Source: Vicugna pacos | Taxonomy: Eukaryota > Chordata > Mammalia > Artiodactyla > Camelidae | Assembly (NCBI RefSeq): GCF_048564905.1 | Contig: NC_132998.1 | Location: 10,259,984 to 10,323,983, forward strand | Direction: 5' to 3' | DNA length: 64,000 bases | In this document: positions 13,001-24,300 of the stretch, piece by piece | Position numbering within the stretch: position 1 is the first letter of the stretch | Layout of the letters: each line of letters starts with the position of its first letter | Position numbers and translations under genes: made by a program | The notes under the pieces: generated by a model | Told to the model about the DNA's origin: nothing | What the model saw: only the letters and a program-made list of their open reading frames with translations | Databases searched by the model: none

Positions 13001-16000
13001 GTTGCAGAAGGGTTCAGTACTTCACTGGTCACTGGTGTTAGGATATGAGGTATTTAAAGTTTAACTCTGATTTTTGTAACTTTTGTCATTTTGGAGTGCT
13101 GGAGCTGTAGACTTGAGTTAATAGAAAGGTTGCTGAGTGTTTTGTTTGTTTAGATTAGGAGTGGTTTGTAATGATGAAAAATTAGGAACAATCTTAATGG
13201 CCATTAGTAAAGGATTAAATGAACAAAAGCAGGCACTTCCAGACTCTGCAGTCATTAAAAACAATGGACTGACATAGAAAGATCTCTAAGACAGGTCATT
13301 TGGAAATGAAAAGGAGACAATAGGTACTGTAAGTATCTCATTAATGTAACCCCCCACAAAATACATCTCCTTGGTTCTTATACATATCTGGACTTTAACT
13401 CATGAAAAATGCTCTGGAGGGAAACTCTCAAAACCATTAACAATGTTACCTCTGGGGGGCAATCTGAGATGGTTGGGGGGGAACTGTCACTTCCATATAT
13501 TTGAAACTTTTTCTGATCCTTGTAATACTCATGTAATTAACAACAACAATTTTACCAAAAGGCAGTGCTGTTGCTGAACCTGCAGATCCTTGGTTCTCTT
13601 CCTTTTACTGCTTCCCAAGCCATGTGTAGGGTGAGGAGAGGGTCATGCAAATCCAGACACCCCCAGGGGTTTCCAGCCCTCTGAGGCTCTTCCCCAGAGT
13701 GGGGAGGGACTCTGTAGGGGAAGCGACCCTCCAAGGCACTTGTGTGTGTGTGTGTGTGTGTGTGTCTGTCTTTCCCACAAGACTGGGAGTGCCTTGCAGG
13801 CAGGGCTGGAGTTGGTCTCATCTCTCTGGCCCAGGGGCTGGTACTTAGAAGGGGCTCAATGGAGGTTACCTGAACTGAACAGCACTGCCATGTAAAGGAG
13901 TGTGTGCTTGTGTGTGTGTGTGTATACACATTATGTCTGCTTCAGGACAACGGTCCAATTGGGAATTATTTGAGTAGGGGCGTAGTGTCCCCAGAGGGCT
14001 GACCCTGGGAAACTAGACCAAAGGCCACCCAAGGCTATGGAAGGAAGAAGTCTAAGAGGGTATTTTGGGTGGGAAGGTTGTTGGAAGCAATGTTGACATG
14101 TGTCCAGTTATCAGAGGGGCCCTGTGCTCAGGCTGGTGTCAGGTGGAGCACTTGGGGACACAGGGGTCTGATCTGATCTGTGTGCTTATCCCGGGCGAGA
14201 GGGATGCCTACCTGCCCTCATCGATGAAGTCTATGGCCAGGGTGGTGATGATGAAGACACACAGGCCAGCGATGAACATGTGGTAGATGGTGCGGAAGTG
14301 CTGCACCTCCATCAGCTCGCTAGAGGGACGGGGGCATGAATGTCAGTGGGAGAGTCCTCAAGGTCGTGCAGACTAGCTCAGGCACTGTACGCACGTGGAG
14401 ATGGGGCGTAGTGATTGGCAACTAGCAGCTAAAGGCTGAAATATGGCTGGGACTTCTGTCCAAAGCCCTTTTCAGCCCAGACACGTATCCTGGTGGCCTT
14501 TCTTCCACAATCATACCCAGGGCAAATGGAGAAACGGAACCTTAGAAACTGTCTCGAAGTCCTCCCCCCAAACCACCTAGAGCCTGAAGATGAGAAATGA
14601 GGTGTGCTGGACCCCTGGCCAAAGCACTTTTTTTTCTTCCCATTCCATGTCCTCACCCCTGACTTACTCAAGCAGAGACTTGCGGATGATGAAAACTTTC
14701 CGTTTCCCCAGGGATGGCTTCCGGGTCCTGAATTGAGATAGTTGTTCTGGGTCAGGACACAAAGGAAGAAGGCAGTGGGCAGAAGGCAGGGCGCCTTGCA
14801 GAAGGTCAGTACTTTGGAGCCAAGGGCAGTATTACGGTATGGGAAGGTCAGGGTTAGGGCCAGAGGGCAGGACCGGATGGAAGGTCAGGGTCAGGGAGGC
14901 AGAGGCAATAAGGGGAGAAGAGGGAAGGCTGAAGTCAGGGTCACAGCAGTGCTGGCAAAGGGCATGTGAAATAATGTCTGCAGCTCACAGTCCTTAGGAT
15001 GGAGAGGCTACTCAGTCATGCCCCAGCCCCTTACTTGCTCAGACGCTTACTTGCTCAAGGAATCTGAAGGGATGGAGGGCACTGGGCGGTCTTGTGGCGG
15101 GTAGGATTGAATGGCTTCCCGTATGGCCCATTCCAGCAGCTCCGTCAGCTGGCCCTGCGCCTGCTCCAGCAACTGTGCCTTCACAGCCTACAGGACAAAG
15201 TGGGGCAGGGCCCACGTCCCTCCAGCCAGTCACCCTCTCATTCACCACACATTTATGGAGTCTCTCTCTATGCCAGGCACACTGCTAAGTGCTAGGGATG
15301 GAAAGATGAATAAGCAGGGTTCCTGCCCAGAGGTTCCCCCCAAACTTAATTCCCTCTGGCTTCCCAGGGCAGCAGTGAGGATTCAGGAAATATCCTTCCC
15401 ATCCCCGGATCTGAACACTAACCACCTCATCATCTCTGACCGCATTCTCTCCTCCCTGACCCCAGCTTTCCTCTCCTGACCTCTAGCTCCATTAACAGAA
15501 GACTGTTCACTGGCCAGTCTTTGGCCTCTACCCTGATAACCTGTGTTTCAAACCCTTCCACTTTAACCCTTAGCTCTAACCAGATCTGAGGGGTTTGAAC
15601 CCAAGGACAAATTGTCTTTATCACCAAGCCAGTCCTCACCCCTCCTTCCCTCTTCTCTAGGACCTGTCTGTTTTTATCTCTGACCTCTGACATCCCTCAC
15701 CTGCATATGTCGGGTCCATTGCACCAAGTCTGGGCCTCTGTGTGTCTCAGCGTTTCCTAGGAGAAGGGGTCAAAGGGGAGGAGTTAAGGTTCTGCCACTT
15801 CATGCAGACCCAGAGGCATTCTCTGTCCAGGAAGTGCTTTCTGTGTACTCAGTAGCCTCCCCACCCCACAACCAGTCAAGATCTAGTAACATGGCTGGGG
15901 GGTGGGGTAGGGGGTGGGAATCAGAGGGGAAGTTATTTTTGCAGGGGGCGAGGAGGCCACTGGCAAGCAGGGAGCCTGATGACATTACTGGAAACAGGGT

Positions 16001-16297
16001 ACCCAGGAGACAGGAAGCTACGCTAATCACCCCCTCAGGTAAGTCATAAAGATAAGGCAAGGCTATGGCACTGAATAGCTCTTTTCTCCTCCCTTCCCCA
16101 GCTGAGTAGTTAGGGGCAGAGGCTGGCCTCCCAGGACAGCCGGAAGGACTGAAGGTAACAGGAGCCCCTCTGGACAGCACATCCCCACCTCCGGCTGCAC
16201 TCCCAGAGCGGGGCTCCCCTTCTCTGGAGGGCTGGTCCTTCTGCTCTCCTCCCAGCCTTTCTCTCCTCCGCAGCCGCCGGGCCGCTCTTGGCTCCAT
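7008..16297 (-). CDS. SOAT2: SOAT2 (ACAT2), sterol O-acyltransferase 2
   Basis: ER membrane enzyme that esterifies cholesterol with long-chain acyl-CoA in enterocytes and hepatocytes; MBOAT family. Coding exons, 5' to 3': 16189-16297, 15701-15756, 15051-15187, 14668-14727, 14212-14319, 12467-12743, 11981-12047, 11334-11418, 10784-10829, 10445-10574, 9931-10028, 8780-8878, 7943-8078, 7263-7408, 7008-7058. Phases agree throughout and the spliced frame is 534 aa (human 522). The family motif FYRDWWN lies at about 389-395. The catalytic His of the VHEY motif is His446, corresponding to human His434. Several hydrophobic membrane segments follow residue 130. The variable N-terminus is about 8 residues longer than in human, and exon 6 also encodes a few extra residues near '[10 protein letters not shown]'. 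The exon 1 donor (GAG|GTGGGG) is inferred from phase and is the least certain junction. Confidence 0.95.
8267..8430 (-). mobile_element. Camelid SINE in SOAT2 intron 12
   Basis: Antisense copy, with B box complement 'GGGGATTGAACCCAGGACC' and A box complement near 8400-8420. Its tail lies to the left. The flanks 'TAGATGCAGTTTTT' (8253-8266) and 'TAGATGCAATTTTT' (8431-8444) form a 14-base target-site duplication with one mismatch. It has the same orientation as SOAT2. Confidence 0.88.
9160..9838 (+). mobile_element. Probable solitary LTR of an old endogenous retrovirus
   Basis: Sequence in SOAT2 intron 11 has LTR-like features. Its right end carries a leucine-type 'TTTGCTGCAAACC'-like segment and 'GGTTTGGTAACA' at 9827-9838, which is common at retroviral LTR ends. 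No internal gene is present, so it would be a solo LTR, probably class I, and old. The left boundary is vague and the family is not named with confidence. Confidence 0.4.
13150..13565 (+). mobile_element. Old L1 3'-end fragment
   Basis: SOAT2 intron 5 sequence resembles the 'cattaaaaacaatggactga...aaagatctctaag' part of L1M 3' ends and continues into a 3' UTR-like stretch. It is diverged and 5'-truncated, and the exact subfamily is not assignable by eye. Confidence 0.6.
13741..13765. repeat. (TG)12 dinucleotide repeat
   Basis: An uninterrupted TG run in SOAT2 intron 5, followed about 140 bases later by a shorter TG/TA run at 13909-13926. It is a likely length polymorphism. Confidence 0.93.
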
Positions 16298-17544
16298 GAT
16301 GTGAGTCCTTACTGGGTAGTGGTGGCCAATGCGTGTTCCCTCCCTCCCTTCAGGTTTGCCTGGCTGAGCTCTTATCTCACTCAGCTCTTCTGACAACTCC
16401 AAACACCAAAGTCCTTTCAGGAGGAGGGGTTATAGGTTATCCAGTCACCATCCAGCAGGCAGCGCCATCTCAGCTACAGGCTGCAGGCTCTCCTGGCTGT
16501 CGCAGGGGTGAACGCAACCCCCCAACAAACGGCCCAGCCACCACCCGGATGCCTAGCTCCCTCCCGCAGGAATGGTGGCTCTGTACCTGTACAGGTCGTG
16601 GGGAGGGGGACTCTGCCTCTCTGAGGCCTGTCACCTGGTGTGGCTGCCCTCCAATCTCATTCCCAGTAGGCTGAAGGTTAGGGAGGAGTCAGAAACATCC
16701 TCAGGTATCAGGGCACTCAGCTCCCTTAAACCATGATAAGGAACGTGAAAGAGCCTTGTCATCTTGAAAGCTCTGTGTGCATGTGATCGTTAGTCTGATG
16801 AGGTTGGCACCTGTGACGACTATGGTGCTGTGGCCCCTCCAGGAAGTGCTAGGTGCCAGCGCCCCTGAACACCAACTCTCCCCTACACCGGTGTGGGTTA
16901 GCAGGGAGGCAGAAAGGAGGGAAAACAAACATTCAGCACCTGAGGAATGCCAGTCATTGTCACATACAGAAGAACCAGATTTAAATCCTCCCTGGATCGT
17001 TTACTGGCTGTGGAATTTCAGGCAAATGACCCAAATATTTTAAGCTACAGTTTCCTCGTCTGAAAAACAGGGGTGAAAGTCCCTACCTCACGAGGTTACT
17101 GTAAGCCCAAAATGAGGTAGTCCAGGTAAAAGCACATGGTCCAGGGCCTAGCCCGTGGTAAGAGCTCAGTAAATAATAGTTTCCTTCCCTTTTTAGTAGG
17201 AAGTAACAGAAGAGTGCCTTGAGAGTTCCTCTTTGTTGGGTTCCCGCTGGGGATTAACTGTCAATCCTTCCTCCTTTGTGTCCAAAGATCAGTATTAGAA
17301 ACAAGGTCACAGCCTCAGACTCAGTCCATGGCCTCTGTTTCCCCGCCCCCACCCCCCGTTGGTAGTTGGGTGAGGCTTGAGGGTGTGAAACATCCACCAG
17401 GGGCTGTGTCCGTCATTCTGAGTGTGGTGGGCAGGACTGAAGGTAGTCCGCAGAAGAGAGCTGCTATGGGGGGCTGGACAAGGAGTAGAGAGAAGGGCCA
17501 GGGACTCCAGAAATGTGAGAGGTGAACACAGAGATGTAGGCCAG
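16298..17544. other. SOAT2-IGFBP6 intergenic spacer, including MIR
   Basis: About 1.25 kb between the SOAT2 start codon and the IGFBP6 poly(A) site, so the SOAT2 promoter must lie here or close by. I see no TATA box or CpG island near 16300, only a moderately GC-rich stretch. About 16930-17190 is a diverged MIR SINE (plus), with the diagnostic 'TCTGAAAAACAGG' and 'TAAGAGCTCAGTAAATAATAG' parts. Confidence 0.6.
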
Positions 17545-17560
17545 AGACCCCCAACACAGC

Positions 17561-17566
17561 TTTATT
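17561..17566 (-). terminator. IGFBP6: IGFBP6 poly(A) signal AATAAA
   Basis: AATAAA on the minus strand, about 185 bases past the IGFBP6 stop codon, giving a short 3' UTR. Cleavage would fall near 17540-17550. Confidence 0.8.
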
Positions 17567-17749
17567 AACACTCCAAGACAACACCAGCAATCTTTCCATG
17601 TGTGAGGTCCCAGAGGTGAGGGGGGCAATGGGGCAAGGCCTGAAGGTGAAGTGTGGGGCTCTGGGCCCCTGAGTTACTCATCACTCAACAAATAACCCAA
17701 GATGACAGCCCCACGCTCCTGCCAGCGCCCTGCAGCCCCCCACCCAGCC

Positions 17750-20700
17750 TTAGCCGCTGCTTCCGGTGGGACAGGGGGAGTTTCCATTGCCGTCTGAGGA
17801 CCCGGGCAGAGGCTGGCCCATCCGATCCACACACCAGCAGGGACCTCGGCGCTGCCCCTGGGAGGAGCGGCACTGGGGAGAGAGGAACACAGATCAGAGG
17901 TGCGGCCCAAGACTCCAGAAAGAGATGAGAGGGGCCCCGTGGGTTGGGGACAGGTTGTGAACTCCTGAGTCTGAGTGTGTAGTCTAAGTATGCAGCAACA
18001 TCTGAGTGTTCTCAGGACAGTGAGGCCCGCTGGGTTCGCTTCCATGGCTTCTTTTCTTCACCCACCAAATTGTGCCCATCCTTCTAAGCCAGAACCGTAG
18101 CTTTCAAAGTATGGTTCCCAAACCAACAGCATCAGCATCACTAGGGACCATGTTAAAAATGCAGATTCTCAGGCTCTGCAGGCAGGGCTCAGCCACCTGC
18201 GTACAGATCCCTCTAGCTGATTCTGATGCTCCTCATGTTTGTGAACCTCTGAGTTAGGCATTGCTGAGACAGTCAAACTCCTCTCCCTTGCTGTGGTTGG
18301 TTATTCTCTGTATTTGTGCAGGCCCTAAAGTTGGGAGATCCCTAAAGGCAGGGGCAGGGTCTTATTTATGCAACTTTGTAAGTCCCCCTCCCCCAGTCCC
18401 TGGTAGGACCCTTGTACTGACTGACAGACCAAGGGAGGAGAGGAATGGCCTTACCTGTCGCTTCCGGTAGAAGCCACGATGGTCACAATTAGGCACATAG
18501 AGGGTTTGAGACCCGCGGTAGATCTCGGTCTGGAGTTGCTGCAGCACTGAGTCCAGATGTCTGCGGCAGGGGCCCTGGGGGGAGGTATAGCTCTGCTGCA
18601 AAGCCCGCTGGCCTCGCCAGCCAGGCATCCAGGACTGATGTGGGAGTCTTCTCCAAGCCCAAGGGAGCAGTCTCAGATGGGAAATTCCAGGGATCCCCAC
18701 CCCTCCTGCCCACTTCCAGCCCCAAACGCACCATCTCAGTGTCTTGAATGCCCCCATGATTGGACCGGGAAGCAGTGGTAGAGGTTCCCGAATTTTTCTG
18801 TTGGTCTCTGTGGTTCACGTCCTGTGGGCGAGTGCTCCCTGCCTGGGGCTTGCTCTCCTTAGGATTCTCCCCTACAGTCACAAGAAAAATGGGGGAAAGA
18901 GAGGCCAGAAATTGACCAGATTTCAAAGGCCAGAGCCAAGTTGAAACTAGCAGGGCTTTTAGAGTAGGGAGGGGGTTTAGAACCTGGCTCCACCATTGCC
19001 TTCCTGGCCTCAGTTTCACTCTCTGACATATGGTGATACTACCTTTCCTGACGTTAGACTAGTTTTAAGGCTTATAAGAGAGAAGCACTTTGGAAAGCAA
19101 ACATCAATACATTCATTGATCCCGAGGTCTTGGGCTTTGGCTGAAAAGACATGGCTTTTCCATTAGAGGCCAGCAGGGGGTGCACCAAGCCAGGGAGATG
19201 GGGCTGAAGAGCAATGGAGGTTCGAGGGGGTTAGCTGGGACCCAAGTGGAATGCGTGTCCCCGCTGTGACCCTGCTGTGACTCAGCCCACTCCTCCCAAG
19301 CCTCAGACATGGTTACTTTGGGGGCACTGCAGTGGGGACCTCTCCCTTCCCTGAGGCTCAGCCCAGCTTAAACTCAGTGGATCCAGGACCTTGCGCTATT
19401 CAGTCTTTAATCAGGGCCCTGGCAGGGGAGAGGGGAACAGGTTGCAAAGGTACAGGAATGACAGGCTTCCGACCTGCAGGATGCTCTTTGCTCTGGAGAA
19501 AATTTCACAAAAAGTACTGGGGGACGTAGAGGAGACCTCAGGACGGGAGGGGAAAGTCAGGGTGTCAGGGCAAAGAAAAGACAGGGAGGAGAGCAGGCAC
19601 TGCTTGGAATTTGCCCCAGCTGTAAAGTGAGATATTATGAGCTCTGAAGTGATCATCTCTTTCTCTCCATGTCCAGAGACAAGCTCTGCTCAGTCCCCAG
19701 TCCTCACACCTTGCCAGCTGCTCCTATCTGCCTACTACCCCAAACCGAATAACCATTTCCTTTGCAGTCCTGAATCTGATCCTTCCTCCTCCACACTCCT
19801 CAGACCTTGCCCCTCATTCCTTCTATTCAGCATCCTACTGTGACCATTCTTCCAGCTGCCTCCTCTGACCTAGACCACCCCTTTCCAGGAGGACCACTAG
19901 CAGCCTGGACCCAGGCATTTGGGACTGAAAGAAACTCCCAGTTGATTTCCCATCCCTTCCTGAGAAAGAAACCAGGAGTTCAGATGGCCTCCAGTGGGGG
20001 CCATTTGCATCTCCTGCTCTCCCCATCTTCCTGCTGCCCCCCATCTTTCAGGTTCTGACTCACTTCTGTCCCACCCACCCAATGACTCAGTCTTCTGGTC
20101 TCCTCTCTGGGTTAGGGTGGGGTGGGGTGGGATGGGTGGAGGGTTCTGAGAATCTTTAAATCATAATCCTGATTTGGCAGATTCCTTATTTTCCCACCTC
20201 TATCCCTCCCTCCCGAGGGGGGGCCCCAGCCCCTGCCCCATAACCCTAGTCTAGTCTGAAAGAACTCTGGATTTGGGCCATCGTCTATTCTCCACGCCAT
20301 GTTCAGGTGCTTTGGACACCCTGATTGGAGAACAGGAGATATTTCTCAACATGCGCAGGATTTGGGAATCTGGAGTTCTCTTCCCTCATTCTCCAAGTGG
20401 AAGCTGGGAACAATGTCTACGTCCTTTCTTTAGCTGCGGGAGCTAAGAGAGCTGGGCCGCTGTGGCAAACGGCATGTCCCTAAACCCTTCCGTTCCTCCC
20501 TTTCCCTTCAAGAGAAAATAGGCAGGGGGGCAGAAAAGGTTGCGAGGTCAGATACCTCCCTGCTTTATCCCCAGGGCCCCCAGACGCACCCCAGACTTCT
20601 AGAAGCTCCCGCACTTGCCCCTTCACCCCCCAAAATTTGTCCCCCAGAGTTGGGGAGGAGGAAGCGTCAATCGCAGGACCCAGAGGCTGGCAGGGCTGCC

Positions 20701-21103
20701 CGCGCGCATCCCTTCAGGACCCTGCTGGCAGATTTGCGGGTCTCACGTGGGCGGGGCAGGGGCGGGGCGCGGACTCACCCGAGGGCACGCGCGCCCGGCA
20801 GCGGCCCCGGCCCAGCAGCAGAGCCCGCAAAGGCGCCTCGTCTTCCTCCGGCGGCCGGCACTGCAGTCCTGGGGTGCAGTTAGGAGTGTAGACCCCGCAC
20901 TGCTGCCCCTCCCTCCTGAGACAGCCCCCAGCTTCCGCACAGCCCTCCGCGGGAGGCCCCCCATTCTCCTCCTCCACGCAGCCCCCTGGACATCCTGCCT
21001 GCACCCCCTGCCCGCAGCCTGGGCACCGTGCCAGGGCGCCTCCTGGGCAGGCAGCGACCAGCAGAGTTAAGAGCAGTGGCGGCAGCAGCCTGTGGGGGGT
21101 CAT
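17750..21103 (-). CDS. IGFBP6: IGFBP6, insulin-like growth factor binding protein 6
   Basis: Secreted protein that binds IGF-II with strong preference and limits its signalling. Coding exons: 20779-21103, 18732-18871, 18455-18574, 17750-17872; all phases agree and the product is 235 aa (human 240). Residues 1 to about 25 are a signal peptide (MTPHRLLPPLLL core, cut near GALA|RC). The N-terminal IGFBP domain has CPGCGQGVQ in place of the GCGCC motif of other IGFBPs, as is known for this member. Exon 2 encodes the variable linker, rich in Ser, Thr and Pro. Exons 3 and 4 encode the thyroglobulin type-1 domain with YVPNCDHRGFY, CWCV and the basic stretch RKRQCRSSQGQRRG, a known heparin-binding region. 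An upstream in-frame ATG at 21125-21127 (MDGAKILT) exists, but the MTPHRLL start fits the family and puts the signal peptide at the N-terminus. Confidence 0.96.
18088..18262 (+). mobile_element. MER5-type hAT-Charlie DNA transposon
   Basis: Sequence in IGFBP6 intron 3 follows the MER5A consensus as I know it: 'TTTCAAAGTATGGTTCCC', 'AGCATCAGCATCAC', 'AATGCAGATTCTCAGG' and 'TGATTCTGATGC'. It is a non-autonomous element without a coding region, old and shared across placental mammals. Confidence 0.85.
18960..19110 (+). repeat. MIR SINE remnant
   Basis: A diverged MIR-like stretch in IGFBP6 intron 1, with 'AACCTGGCTCCACCATT' and 'CCTCAGTTTCACTCTCTG'. Ancient tRNA-derived SINE; edges approximate. 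Confidence 0.6.
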
Positions 21104-21300
21104 GGTTAGGATTTTTGCCCCGTCCACTCCTCCCAGAGCAGTCGTAGCGCAGCTGCTGCCCGCCGCCGCCCCTCTGCCTTAAGTAGCTGCCGGCAGGGGC
21201 CCGGCCCTTTAAGAGCCAGGTGAAGGGGGGCGGTGGAGAAGGCAGGGGCATTCCCTAAACTGGGTGGGACTGGAGAGGCCCCCCCTCCACCTGGGTCCTC
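21104..21300 (-). promoter_or_regulatory. IGFBP6: IGFBP6 core promoter and 5' UTR
   Basis: GC-rich sequence just upstream of the start codon carries two AT-rich TATA-like elements on the minus strand: CTACTTAAGG (21177-21186) and CTCTTAAAGG (21206-21215). The second would put transcription start near 21180. This is motif and position only. Confidence 0.45.
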
Positions 21301-24300
21301 CCCACTTTTCTCTACTTCCTCCCTTCCCAGTTTCTGTTTACTTCCCAAATTACTGATTTTTCTTGCTTTGTTCCTGGGAATCTCGCCCGGAATTTGGGAG
21401 CTGGACAGCTGGCTGGAGGCACTGGAGGGTGGGGAGGGGGAGAAGAAGAAAAGGTCGGGAGTTGAGATGAAGGGGAAAACCTGAAATCTACTTCGGGTGT
21501 ATGTGTGGTGAGTGAGACTCCACAGGGGAGCGAGAAGACAGAGGACTTAAGTGGATGGACAAGGGATGGCGAAGCGGTCATGGGAGGAATGTGGGCCAGT
21601 GGAAAGAGAGAAAAGGGGGAGATGATGGAGAGTGGGGTTTTCAGAGAACTGACTGCTGATGGGAGAAAATAAACCAAGGGAGAGGTGAGAAAGAGCAAAA
21701 CTGAGGGAGGGGCAAGAGAAGGTCTCCCTGAGATGTGACTGAGGGGAAGGTGGGTGTTGGGGACTAGACTGGGGTAAAATGACAGAAGGGGCTGGGGGAA
21801 GCAAGGGGTGAGATGGGGAGTGGGTGGGGAAGGTACATTTTGAATGAACTGTCAGAAATCCTAGCGCTGTCTGGGACAGTGGGAGTCCGGAAGGATTGCA
21901 GGCGGGCTGAGTGTGCAGGAGAAGAACTGTCTGAACACCTCAGAGGTAGGGACGGAAATCGGTCCGCTGAAATTATGGGGTGGGGGTGGGCAGAGGAACC
22001 CATACTCTGGGTGCTCTTAGGGACAGTGTCCAAAGAGCAGACCCCACCCCACCCCTGTCCTTTATCCAGGTCAGTCCACCCCTCCATTCCCCTCCTTTCC
22101 CAGAATCTGTCCCCTACTCCACCCGCACCCAGTATCATCCATTGGGTTTTCTGGATTATTCTGGCTGTGCTGTGTCCAGGGGGCATTGGACAGTGTCTGG
22201 TCTGAGTGTTTCAGTGCCTGCTGCCCGGGCTTTCCCTGCACAGGTCTGTCTACCCCCTACCCTTGGCGCCCTTCTCCAGGCAGTGCCCCGCCCATCCCCA
22301 GCACTCCTCGCTGAGCCTTCCTTCTCAGAGGGAGGAAGAAGGACCGTTTCCTTCTGCAACCCACACCCACCCAGCTCTGGGTTATGCAACCACGGCCATC
22401 TCATTCTTTCCTAAAACAAGGGCTCTGGGCAGTGACTAAGTTTAAATTCTGGGCCCCCAAGCAAGAATGTCAGCAAGGGCTTCCTGAACTTTTAAGTAAA
22501 TATAAAATAGAAAGAATTTCACTCCCAGCCCTGCCCCCCAGGGCTACCCTGGGACCCTGGGACCAGCATTTGGGGAGCAGTGTCTTCCAAGGCCCTGAGA
22601 CAGTGACAGATTGGGCAGGTGGGGAGGGAGGGGTGCTGGGGGAGTGGGAGTGGGCAGCTATCCTCTCTGGGAGGATCTGGGACCCCCTGCCCCAAGCTCT
22701 GACCGCAGAGCAGAGAGCTCCATCCTGTTGCCCCCCCCCACCCCTCCCTGTCCTTATTACTATTCATTTTGCCCTGCACATGGTTCTGACTAGGGCTTTT
22801 CTCCTCGGCTCTAGCTGGTTGCTCCTGAATAAGATGAAAAGTCCTGTGGGAAGTTGGGATGGAGAAGAGATGTCCATGCTCCCTGCAAGATCCCAAAGGT
22901 GGCTTTTTAAATGCGTTTATACTCCTCTTTTTAGGTTATATTGCAAAGAAGCCCAGTACCCTGCTAGCCTCTCACACCCACCCTCAATACCCTCTTCTCA
23001 AATTCTGCCTTCCCTCCTCCCACATCACCACCGCCACTCCTACACATTCCCCCTGGTTACTGCTTCCCCCTGCCCAGCTTGGTCCCTGGCTGCAGTATAA
23101 GTGGTCTAAGCCGGCTGCACCACCCAGTACTGCCCCACCCCCACCACCCCAGCACTGCTCTCCCCTCTTCCCCAAGCCTCCAGCCCAGATGTCCAGAACG
23201 GTGTGCTGTCAGTCCTGGGGTCTAACCAGCCTTGCAGACTGAGACTCTTAAATTCTGCTTTTCCTTCCTTTGGGATGCCCTTCACCTCAGCACCCAGAGC
23301 AGGGATCTGAAGCACATGATGGATGCTCAGGATGGAGTGTGGGTTGAGAAGCAGACAGATCCTGGGGACTCCGGCCTCTGTGGAGAGGAGAGTTTGCTGA
23401 AAGCTTCTGCCAGGGCTGTGGAAAGGCTAAACAGCTGGGGCTGTTACTTAGGTGTTATCACTTAACTTTGACAGAACTTCCTCCTCCTTTCTCAGATTAC
23501 ACTCTGTTCTCCTGGTCCCTGATGCTCTGCATCTCTACGCCCAGCCCGTCCCTCCAAGTCCATGGCAACCTCAGGTGCTGACTTCCTGTTGAGAACCAGG
23601 GGTAAGAGGGGGAGGATCTGCCTGGATCCTTTTGAGATTTGAGGAAAGACAAGTGGTGGCACAATTCACAGACAGAAAGCCCCAGAGAGGAGGCTCAGTG
23701 ACCACATCATGACGTGGCCTAAGTCTGGTGTGGGCCTGATGGGAACTGTTGTGATAACCTCAGCTGGTCTCCAGCCTCAGGTTGCTGCCATCTGTCCCAC
23801 ACATAGCCTCCCCGTCGGTCCTGCTGAGATGCGGTACTGGCTCCTGTGACTCTCTCCTCCTCAAAAGCCCTTGGTGGTACTCCATGTCCCTGTCCCACCC
23901 CATATGGCATCCACGGCCCTGTGGACAATGGCCCTGGAAGTACCCTCTGGTTCAGCCAGCTGGTGGGGACCAGTTTGGCAGTTTTCCATCTCTGGGTCTG
24001 AGGGGAAGTGAGGTTGTGGTGCTCAGAGGGGATTTCATCCCTTGCACTCCAAGTTTTCAGCTCACACAGATGAAATTCTCCCCCTTCCCGCACTCCCTGC
24101 AAACCAGATTCCACCACCTCTTCCCTACCTGCTTGGCCAGCTATCTGTCTTTCTCTGAATTCATCTACATTATTGCGTTGCTGTCTTAAAATCTTGCTTA
24201 TTTTTTCTTATGTCTTATTTTCCCAGTTAGATTCTGAGTGCTTTGAGAACAGGAGCCCTATACCCTCTTCATCTCTTAACCCTCAGCTCCCAGCCCATAT

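Noticed and set aside
21100-21127. Upstream in-frame ATG (MDGAKILT) as the IGFBP6 start
   Set aside because: It would put eight residues before the signal peptide. The family start MTPHRLLPP is eight codons downstream and matches the human protein.
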